From the NCBI GenBank assembly GCA_027923505.1, contig BROI01000022.1:496001-560000 (forward strand): a DNA stretch of 64,000 nucleotides. Reading direction: 5' to 3'. The notes beneath the pieces were generated by a model. That model was given only the letters and a program-made list of their open reading frames with translations. It made no database searches and was not told where the DNA came from. Made by a program: the position numbers and the translations under genes. The stretch's first letter is position 1. Every line of letters begins with the position of its first letter. The stretch is from Mayamaea pseudoterrestris (taxonomy: Eukaryota > Bacillariophyta > Bacillariophyceae > Sellaphorales > Sellaphoraceae). This document shows, in pieces, positions 56,001 through 64,000 of the stretch.

Positions 56001-57718
56001 TTATCGTGACGGTGATGGAGCAATTTAACCAAGAAGTTTTGGCTGGTAGTGACTACGGAAAAGTGTCCAAAAATGATACGCATTCCATGATTGCGAAGAA
56101 AATTCGCGACACGCAGCGCAAGTTCCAGTCCGCGCTTCTTGGTTACATCAAGCTGATTGAGATCTTGGCAGCGCTTAGTCCGGAGATGCTGCCAGCTTTG
56201 CGTGATGCATACTCGGAAATGGTCGCTGAAAGCATTTTGATGAAGAAACGCATGAAGGGATATTTTCAGGCGCTTCCTGGAAACAATGCAGCGTACATGA
56301 ACAAGGCCGGTAAAGACTTGAAGGACTACATCGCATTTAGCGAGGACGGACCTGGTGTTTTGGAGACTGTTAACGCCCCGGACATTCGGAATGCATTCAG
56401 TGAACTCCTTCCAGTGATTGCCAGAGAGGCGTACTTTACGTCGGCGTTGTTTGGATCGGCAACAAAAGACCAAGATGGGCGCGAGAAGAAGCGCAACTTT
56501 GAAAATACGCGATCAGCCGTTGACAACGCATCGCAACACTTCCGTTACTATATTGAAAGAACTTGCGGCATTCTGCCGGATCAGATTGGCGGCAAGTCGA
56601 CATTCGACAAGGGAGTTAAAGGTGATCCTCTACTCTGCCTCGTCGGTTCAATTTACCTCAACGAAGCCATGGACAACTACATTGATCGCGAAAAGAAGGG
56701 CGGCGACCACTCTTTGTCACTGGCGTACGTTCGTGCCACCATTTTAGACCTGCGCAAAAAGGCTGACAAGCAGTGGGTTGGCTGGGTAGAGAAGCAAGTT
56801 GAATGGATACGATCAAGCGACGGAGTACCACTCAATGGCAAGCGCGCTGGAATATTTCCCAGCTTTGGTCGGTTTCCACTATATCTTGATCATGTGATAC
56901 TCGCTTGTCGCGAAGGGCGCGATGAAAGCTATGCCCCAGATATCGTCAACATCAAGGTCATTAACTACTATCTGCAGAAAATGGCAGCTGCATTGTTGGA
57001 AAGTCTCAGGGAGTGTGCAAGTCGCGACATGACGGACCAACAGGTACACAATGGGTATGCATTGCCAGAATGTTCATGAAGTGTTTGTTTACTTACCGGT
57101 GTCAATTTTTCGTTGCAGTATGCCTCACATGTTATGCAGATGGAGAACACCTACTTTTTCACGCAAGCTATCAAGCAGCGCGGACCTATGTTCACCGAGC
57201 TCTTTGCCAAGCAGACCTTGCGGGCAAACGCAATTTGCAAAGATAGCACCGATGCCTATCTTGGTTGGATGATTAAGCGCGAGTTTGTTACGCTGCATGA
57301 ACTTTTTTCGAAGGTGTCAAAGCTGCGCAAGGAGGTTGGCGACAAGCAAGTTGGATCGCATGTTCCGAAACCTCAATTTGTACGGACCTTGCAAAAGGAA
57401 GCGAACAAGGATACAATGAGGGAAAAAATAAGCACCATGTTTGCACGCATGGAGAAACACCTGTCCGAGGAAGGAAAACTCTTACCAGTCGCTTGGAAAG
57501 CACTCGTCAAGGTATTGTACGAGTGGTTTGGTCGCTGGGAAAAGATGAGCACCCAAATTTATGGCCACAAACTGAGCCCCACAGCGGTTGACATTGTCCG
57601 CATTGCAAAGGCTGCGGGTGGACAAGCGAAACCCAAGACGGATACTGGTGCAGCGACTGGGGACTTTGGATTTAAATCTATTCTATCAATGAACCAAAAC
57701 AAGCAAGATGCAAAGTAA
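53027..57718 (+). CDS. Exocyst complex subunit Sec3 (EXOC1)
   Basis: Exons 53027-57043 and 57119-57718 (75-nt intron, phase 0), 1538 residues. Sec3 is a landmark subunit of the exocyst tethering complex, which docks secretory vesicles at the plasma membrane. The N-terminal ~200 residues are acidic and disordered; around residues 600-700 lies a WSLLQVHAMLCVSVVERN region probably part of a PH-like phosphoinositide-binding module. The C-terminal two thirds are helical CorEx/CATCHR repeats with YAPDIVNIKVINYYLQKMAAALLES and, across the splice, YASHVMQMENTYFFTQAIKQRG, then a final FGRWEKMSTQIYGHKLSPTAVD, all Sec3-like. A Gln run and acidic runs add length. Start at the ATG of MKRRTRKG. Confidence 0.85.
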
Positions 57719-57972
57719 CAAAGCTCAACGAGTGTGTTGTAACCCGTCGATTGCAACGTTAATCGTTAAGACGTCGAAAGCATCACAGTAAGTGCATTCG
57801 ACGTGGCAACTACCGATAATTATTCAAAGATAAGTCAGACGTAAGTTGTTTTATTAGTCAAAGAGAAGTTGTTGTTCATACATTAAATCGCATTGGCTAA
57901 GACGTTGGTTTAATTTGATAGCATCTACAACCAGATCCGGTCGGTTTTCCATTACTACTTTGCCAAGACTTA

Positions 57973-59703
57973 CTACTCATTGCTCCCTTCACCTTCGTCT
58001 CTATCTGTACCGGTAGCGGCCCCTGCTGCATCATCTGCCTCCGCCTCTACATTGTCTCGAGTCGTTGTAGTCGTCGCATCATCCGTAGATTGGGCCGGAT
58101 GCAACAGTAGCCAATCAACGGCTCGATTGACATTGCCTCCAACGGTCGTCAGTGCTTGTACATTGCGATCATCTTGATCAAATCCCATGTCGCGCAAACT
58201 CTGCAATTGTCTCTGAAACCGAGTGGTAGGGTCAATTGCTGGTTGCGATGATCCAGTCAGCGACGGCGACCGTTGCTGCGCATTCAAGAGCGAACTAATG
58301 TCAAGCGGAACATGAGGCACCGCGGCACTGTCGTTTGTTGCAGCAGCTGCCGATTCACTACTTCCAATAGTCGCCCATGGATTCGCTTGTGATGTCACTG
58401 GTCCTCGAGCAGCATTCGGCATCACAAAATCGTCCATCATCATTATTTGCTGCAGCATTTCGTCCACTCCGCCAGCGCCATTTTGTTGCTGCTGCATCAA
58501 GGACTGCATATTTCCCAGTGGCGCTGATGCTGGCGCACCCCAGTTCGAAACAATATTTTGAATAAACTGATTGGCTTGCTCCGTCGACATGGTTTCAAAA
58601 AACTGCCCCAGAAACGAGTCCTGCTGCATTAAATGCTGTCGAATCCTGTCTGGATTATTTTGCGCGTATTGCTGCAGCAGCTGCTGCGAAAGGCCCAACG
58701 AGTCAGCTTGCATTGGAAAGGGAGGTGTCGGTAGTTGCGACGATCCAGCGGCACTTCCATCCATCATGCGCATGGCCTGTGCAAGCGGATTGCTATTGTC
58801 ACTATTATTTGCCGCAAACGGATTTGCTCCTGCCGAGGAAAATGGGTTTGCAAACGGAGTCGTTACAGTTTGATTCGGATATGTCGCATTGTTCGCGTTC
58901 GTATTGCTGCTGCTGCTTCCCCAAGGATTTGGCATTGCTGTACCCGCTGCTCCTGCATTTACCCCTCCTGCTGCTCCACTATTCGAGCTACTACTACTAC
59001 TACTACTACTCGTCGTCGGCAAGTACAAGTCATCCTCGAGCGAATGCATGGAGTCGTACATGCTGCGCAAGGCGCTAAAACCCCCCGGCATGTTTTCCAA
59101 CTGCGACATGGCCAAGTCCTGCTGCCGCATGGCTTGCGCCAAGGCGTCGGGGTTGCGCATCATTTCCATGGCCTGCTGCATGGCGCCCGGGTCGTTGAGC
59201 ATTTGCTGCAAGTGGGAGTTGGTGTTGCTGCTGTTGCGAGCGCTGTTTCCGTCGCCGCCGCCAAGCATGTTTTGCATGAGTGCAGATAGTGAATCGGCAG
59301 GAGGAGACGGATCTAGCGTCGTTGTTGCCGTTGCTGCAGCTGCAGACTCTGTCGTTTTGCAGTCAGCAGCAGTCGTCGTTGTTTCTTGTTTCTGCAGGGG
59401 CGTCTGACTGGCGCTACTGACAATCAAAAATAGTGTACATTGCGATACAATGCCAAATTCTTGAAGATTCTTGTCATTATCTAGAATGCGTCCCTTGTAA
59501 ATGAGCTTTTGACTCGTCACTGGAGTCTCGGGATGCGACTGATGAAAGGCTTGCTTGACGTCATGCACCGTGTATCCCGGTAGTGGAGGAGGAGACGGTA
59601 GAATGACTGTAAACTTGACGCCGCTTGATAGCTTGATGATTAGCGTAAAATTATTTGCGTCCATAGCAGCAATATTCGTAGCTTCGTTCGTCGTCGAGGA
59701 CAT
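57973..59703 (-). CDS. Ubiquilin/Dsk2-like ubiquitin shuttle protein
   Basis: 576 residues, single exon. UBL domain at ~16-95 (FTLIIKLSSGVKFTVILP...VTSQKLIYKGRILDNDKNLQEFGI), then Met/Gln-rich STI1-type repeats (MEMMRNPDALAQAMRQQDLAMSQLENMPGGF, and MSTEQANQFIQNIVSNWG), and a C-terminal UBA domain (RFQRQLQSLRDMGFDQDDRNVQALTTVGGNVNRAVDWLL). It delivers ubiquitylated or membrane-mislocalised proteins to the proteasome. Inter-repeat linkers are rich in Ser/Asn/Ala, with a Ser run encoded by a short triplet repeat. It also contains one of the TACCGGTA palindromes. Stop lies close to 57973. Confidence 0.92.
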   Translation of the reverse strand: MSSTTNEATNIAAMDANNFTLIIKLSSGVKFTVILPSPPPLPGYTVHDVKQAFHQSHPETPVTSQKLIYKGRILDNDKNLQEFGIVSQCTLFLIVSSASQTPLQKQETTTTAADCKTTESAAAATATTTLDPSPPADSLSALMQNMLGGGDGNSARNSSNTNSHLQQMLNDPGAMQQAMEMMRNPDALAQAMRQQDLAMSQLENMPGGFSALRSMYDSMHSLEDDLYLPTTSSSSSSSSSNSGAAGGVNAGAAGTAMPNPWGSSSSNTNANNATYPNQTVTTPFANPFSSAGANPFAANNSDNSNPLAQAMRMMDGSAAGSSQLPTPPFPMQADSLGLSQQLLQQYAQNNPDRIRQHLMQQDSFLGQFFETMSTEQANQFIQNIVSNWGAPASAPLGNMQSLMQQQQNGAGGVDEMLQQIMMMDDFVMPNAARGPVTSQANPWATIGSSESAAAATNDSAAVPHVPLDISSLLNAQQRSPSLTGSSQPAIDPTTRFQRQLQSLRDMGFDQDDRNVQALTTVGGNVNRAVDWLLLHPAQSTDDATTTTTRDNVEAEADDAAGAATGTDRDEGEGSNE

Positions 59704-60214
59704 AATGCTTGCTTGCTGCGTGTAAAAAGTAAGAGTTGCGAGTTGGATGCGCCTGCTGTGAATGATTATTTCGGCGTTTCAAATATAAGTTCAGCGTCTT
59801 GGAGTCTTCAAATATGAAAGAATGATAATTCTGCCTAGTGCTGTTACGCTGCGGTGGTTGTCAAGGCGGGTTGCTTTGCGAGAGAGAATAGTCGTGAAGC
59901 CAACGATTCGTTCGATGTGGTTCTGCCATGGTCGAATCGCGTGCGAAGACTTTCATCCGGTACTCGAGTCGCGCTACGACAGATTGGCAAAGGTTCCTGG
60001 CCACTCGATGCACGATTTCATGCGACGTACACGCCCCTGCCTTCGCCCTTGGTCCCGCCCCCACTGTCATTGCTTTTTTGCTTACAGCAATCGAATTTGT
60101 TTTCTCTCATATATATAGGCTCAAGACAAGCGATAAGAAAGCATAAAGCTATATCAAATACTTTTGACGACAACCATCATTACGCAATCAGTACTCGTAA
60201 GCAGCAGCAGCAGC
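59704..60214. promoter_or_regulatory. Divergent intergenic region
   Basis: 511 bp between ubiquilin (minus) and the orphan gene (plus). No gene seen. Role inferred from geometry. Confidence 0.35.
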
Positions 60215-61410
60215 ATGGACGACTCGACCAACATGGAAGGATTCACAGCCGGCGGCGACGACAATGACTCGATTGGCAATCAGCAGGAGGAACATCATGG
60301 ACGAAAGCAACGAATGCATAGAAGTCTTCCGCGCGTCAAGATGATATTGGAGGATGAATCGGTGCGTATAGAAAGTAGTAGTGTGAAGATTTTAGGTGAA
60401 CATTCCATGACACCTCACATACGTTATTTCTCCCGCAGTACTTGTCGGGCATTTTAAACGCACTCGAATCATCCGGATGTAGCAAATTATCGTACGCGAC
60501 GGTCAACAATTCGTGGAACGATGCCTTTCAGCAAGTATACGCCACGGTAGCATCGGATTGCCACTTGCCGCAGGGAAAGAATCGACACCACAAGTTCAAG
60601 GAAAAGATTGTGGAACTATGGGCGGCCATGGAGCGAGACGTTTTGGATGCTTCCAAGCCGGACAAGTGTATGGAGCATGCGCTCTACGCGCTCGGCATGA
60701 AGCAACTGGCCGAGTATCGATCCATTGCCAAGAGTGTTGATCGGAAGCGACAGGCTGCGGGCTTTTCGCCAATCATGGAGGATGGCCCGGAACATGCTGG
60801 ATTGAACATGGATGCCACCGGTACTGCTGGAAACTATGGCTTTGACGGAAACCTTTCCTCGCACAAGAAGGCAAGGTTCAACAACAATGGCACGCACCAT
60901 CATGTCCAAGGCACCACCCTGTTTGCCACGTCTCAGCAGCAGCAGCCGCACCAAGCGACGGAGTCACTGCTGACGCAAATGCAAAGCACCATCAAGCGCA
61001 TGGAGCGCGTCGCGCATCATCAAAACGGCGGTCCACCAAAGTTGCCCAGTCCCTTGGCCGACTTGCATCGCATCATTTGCGGAGAAACCTTGGTGAACGA
61101 TCCATCCAACCAGCAGCTCGTCATGCCCTACTACACCAAGTGCTTGACTGCCTTTTTGACGCTGGCGCAGGAGCAGGCGAACCACTTTACGACGCCAAAT
61201 CTACTGGCGGGTGTACTGGAAGGACTGGAAGTGCTAATGCAACACGATTTCGCCAACAGTCAACAAGACATGAAGCAGCGCATTCAGTACACTTATACTT
61301 ACGTTTTAAAGGCGTATCTGAAGCTGATTGATCCGCAGGTCAAGCGCACCTCCGATACGAGCGACAGTTACGGGAATCACGATGGGACCAATGGCAGCAT
61401 TGACATTTAA
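60215..61410 (+). CDS. Orphan protein with two ordered helical regions
   Basis: Exons 60215-60361 and 60439-61410 (77-nt intron, phase 0), 372 residues. The first exon is acidic and disordered. Ordered-looking parts are the block after the splice (YLSGILNALESSGCSKLSYATVNNSWNDAFQQVYATVASD...FKEKIVELWAAMERDVLD) and, after a Gln/Asn/His-rich linker, PLADLHRIICGETLVNDPSNQQLVMPYYTKCLTAFLTLAQEQANH. No family, catalytic motif or targeting signal recognised. Possibly a nuclear regulator, which is a guess. Start at the ATG of MDDSTNMEG after a CAG-rich leader. Confidence 0.65.
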
Positions 61411-61713
61411 ATCAAGACGGGCGGCTGGGTGTCAATTTAAGCGCTGCAGCTCCGTGCATGCTCCATAAGCTCGATCGTTATAACAATCATGCACACTAAT
61501 ATATAAAACATGGCTCGACCTTTGGCTAGCGGTAATAGTAGTCGCTCTCGAGATCGAGAAAGGGTCGTGCAAAGTCTAGTCTGTCGGATCGGTTTTAAAA
61601 TCTTTGCCGTCGCGATCGTATCCTCTTGTCGCCACCTCGATGATCGAAAAGCATTCGACGCCATTCTGCTCCATTCTTTCAGGCTGGCTGCAGCCGCAAC
61701 AATCAAATCTGCC
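61411..61713. other. Intergenic region upstream of SohB
   Basis: 303 bp. The SohB frame is open upstream to 61510, but that stretch lacks targeting or family content, so it is treated as 5' leader. Confidence 0.4.
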
Positions 61714-63801
61714 ATGAGAGTTTTGACGACCTTGTTTCTGATCCAATCCTTGTCATCATGTTGTCATGGATTCCTATCAAGTCCCGCCGCCTCATATCGT
61801 CGCAGCGCTGGTCCGTCGTTCCATGCTCAACCATTGGCACGTTTCACATTGCTTCCTTTAACGCCAGTGCTACCATCCACTAGCAGCAGCGCCCTATCGG
61901 CGTCATCATCCATACTCACGTCTGCTGCCACGGAAGCAGCTGCAACGTCTAGCGGCATCATGTCGGATCACTTGATGAATTTCTTTTTCGAGACGCTCAT
62001 TTCCTTGGCCGTCCCAGCCGTCGTTGGATTGATTGGACTGTTTGTGGCGGCAAAGATTCTGCGGCCCAGTCGCAACCGAAAGCGCAACGCCGACATGGAT
62101 AACGAAGATAGTGCTCTATCGTCACTCTACAGCGACTTGTACGGCGATCAGGAGCGTCAAAGCAGCAACAACAACGACAAGTCTCTATTAAAGCAACTCT
62201 TTGGTATGCAATCGCAGTCATCCAACAATCTACCAAAAAACGTTGGCGTTCCGGCGCTAGAGTACATTACCATTAAAAACGTCAACCTCAAGCTGCAATC
62301 CTACCAGTACAGTTTAACGGCGGCCACGCAGACCAAGGCCAAGGCGGCGAGCGACTATCGCAACGAAGCGCTGCGATTGGCGCTAAGCAAGAGTCTTGCT
62401 AGTGGCAAGTTGTCACTGACAAACCATTAACTGTTTCAACTTGCTCACGCGGAAAAGGAATTTTTGAAGAATGGCATGGAGCTAATCAAGCGTTTGAACC
62501 AGCAGCAGGCGGAACTGACGGAACTAACACTCGACGAGGAGCTTGACAATATGGGAATGGAGTCGGTCTACGAACTAGATCCAGCTAATGATAACGCCAC
62601 AGACACGAACAAGAGTAACAAGTTCAAGAGTCTCATGGAGCGCGTGTCGGGAGGCGGCGACACCAAAAAGCGACAAGCCGTCCTGCTGAAACAGGTTGCC
62701 GCGCTGCAGTTGCAACTCACCAAGCTGGAGCTTTCGTTTCGACAGGAACTCGTCAACGTTTGCGGTCCCACGCATGCGGCGAGTCTGCGCGCAACACTCG
62801 TCGGAAGCACCACGACGAGTCTGCTGACGGCCCTGCAGGATCGACCACTGTCGCAAGTGCTGTCTGCCGGCGGCGGTGCAGCCGAATCGAATCATGACGC
62901 TTCCAGTATATCATCCACGCATCGTCGTGCACCCAACTTGTTCGTCACATACTTTCCCGGCGACGCTTCCGCCAGCCAAGTCAAGGAGCTGCGCGAAGAA
63001 GTCACGGCCATTTGCCAGGCGGCGCAACCTGGCGACGAGGTTTTGGTGGTGCTGCAAACGGGCGGCGGCACGGTGACTGGCTACGGTTTGGCCGCGGGTC
63101 AGTTGCTCCGACTCAAGGAAAAGAAACTAAAACTAACCATTGCCGTGGAGCAAGTGGCGGCGAGTGGTGGATACATGATGTGCTGCGTGGCGGATCATAT
63201 TGTCGCCAGTCCGTTTGCAGTGTTGGGAAGTATTGGAGTCATTTCCGACATTCCCAACGTTTACGAGCGACTCAAGACGGAAGGAATCGAGTTTCAGACA
63301 GTCACGGCTGGCAAGTACAAGCGCACGCTGACTCCCACCAAAAAGGTGACCAAGGAAGATTATCAAAAGACGGCCAAGGATATTGAGAGCGTCTACGTGT
63401 TGTTTCGCGACTTTGTGGCCGAGAATCGTCCGCAACTCGACATTGAGAACGTTGCGACGGGCGAAACGTGGTTCGGCACGGCGGCGCTGGAGCGCAAATT
63501 GTGCGACGAGATCAAGGCGGTGGACGACGTCATTATGGAGTACATACAAAAGGGATTTCAGGTATTGGAAGTTGATTACACCCCGCCTGTTGAGACATTA
63601 TTTGGAACGATATCCCCGGCGCGAGCAGAACGAAGCTCTGGTGGATTCATTGCAAATAGTATCCGATGGCTAGTCAAGACGGTGGCAATGGAAGTCAAGG
63701 GCGAGTTTGGGAATGGATTTATGTCCTCGACGGAACAAAGTGTTGATAAAAGAGTCATGGCAAGTGATGACACTGCCGAGACAACTCGAATGGAGAGCTA
63801 A
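61714..63801 (+). CDS. Plastid-targeted SohB-type (S49) protease, with one in-frame TAA
   Basis: 696 codons in one frame from ATG to TAA at 63799, with an internal TAA at 62428-62430. The signal peptide MRVLTTLFLIQSLSSCCHG ends before FLSSPAAS (ASAFAP-type), then a Ser/Ala linker and a membrane anchor LISLAVPAVVGLIGLFVAA, equivalent to the bacterial SohB N-terminal helix. The protease domain is full: LQTGGGTVTGYGLAAGQLLRL, nucleophile loop VAASGGYMM at ~63155, FAVLGSIGVISDIPNVYERLK, and general-base region AGKYKRTLT at ~63310, ending FRDFVAENRPQLDIENVATGETWFG. This matches SohB more closely than plant SppA. A long linker of ~180 residues precedes it. Whether the TAA is a null allele, error or read-through is unknown. 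Confidence 0.8.
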
Positions 63802-64000
63802 TAAATGTTGCTATAAAATAATGTTGAAAGCGTCAGCGCATGGGTAGCTATTCGTTGTATGAGTTTTTTTTACCAGGACATCGCCATGGAAATAACAGTA
63901 AAGTCTAAAGTCACTTTCCGTCGTGGCACGCGACTGTCGGCTGGTTTCTTCCACACATCAATTTTGTCTGTTCCTGTCATTTACTGCATTCGTTGCGATT
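63802..64000. other. Right edge of the window
   Basis: 199 bp after the SohB stop; no gene start seen before the edge. Confidence 0.4.

Noticed and set aside
43035-63801. Reassignment of TAA to a sense codon
   Set aside because: Many intact neighbours (transketolase, NDUFA12, MCTS1, cystatin, Sec3) end in TAA at the family-expected position.
1-64000. CRISPR arrays, rRNA or clear tRNA genes
   Set aside because: None seen. Triplet runs at 6153 and 10881 are simple microsatellites without spacers. tRNA detection by eye is weak, so one could be missed.

Overview
The window looks like nuclear DNA of a diatom or a close stramenopile relative. Genes are dense, on both strands, and carry few short GT-AG introns (about 50-300 nt). 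Three proteins begin with a signal peptide followed by an ASAFAP-like Phe motif: transketolase (ANA/FTAMAP), an EttA-type ABC-F protein (SHA/FYV) and a SohB-type protease (CHG/FLSSP). That motif marks import into a red-algal-derived secondary plastid. A Ty1/copia element and a bZIP factor with the extended C-terminal region I associate with this lineage fit the same assignment. The species cannot be fixed from the sequence alone.

Layout. 0-4.7 kb: a Ty1/copia retroelement fossil on the minus strand, cut by the left edge, then a small orphan ORF. 4.8-8.8 kb: a NIFK/Nop15-like nucleolar RRM protein, a double-hotdog acyl-CoA thioesterase and an acidic orphan. 8.85-10.7 kb: gene-free, with a diverged tandem duplication. 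10.7-18.6 kb: a bZIP factor, plastid transketolase and a large basic disordered protein. 18.7-27.3 kb: a kinesin-4-like motor, GET4 and a coiled-coil protein. 27.6-32.6 kb: a PPR-SMR protein with an RG/RD-rich tail, and an orphan. 32.7-39.8 kb: one very large gene joining a P-loop GTPase domain, about 1,200 residues of unassigned helical sequence, a SecA-like motor and a degenerate J domain. 40.3-42.9 kb: three respiratory-chain genes side by side (cytochrome c1, CMC2-like, NDUFA12). 43.0-47.5 kb: a NASP-like histone chaperone interrupted by two in-frame TAA codons, and plastid EttA with an apparent 1-nt exon. 47.9-52.7 kb: a cystatin, NAD(P)HX dehydratase, MCTS1, a small unknown protein and an NmrA/SDR-like protein. 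53.0-63.8 kb: exocyst Sec3, ubiquilin, an orphan, and SohB with one in-frame TAA.

Functionally this is ordinary housekeeping content: plastid carbon metabolism and translation, mitochondrial respiration, membrane-protein targeting, exocytosis, protein quality control and chromatin. Many neighbours are divergent pairs whose start codons lie about 190-570 bp apart, so shared promoters are likely. The outstanding item is the GTPase-SecA-J composite. It has no plastid or mitochondrial presequence and does not look like a standard plastid SecA. Exon structures were worked out by hand from splice sites and frame continuity; none is supported by transcripts here.
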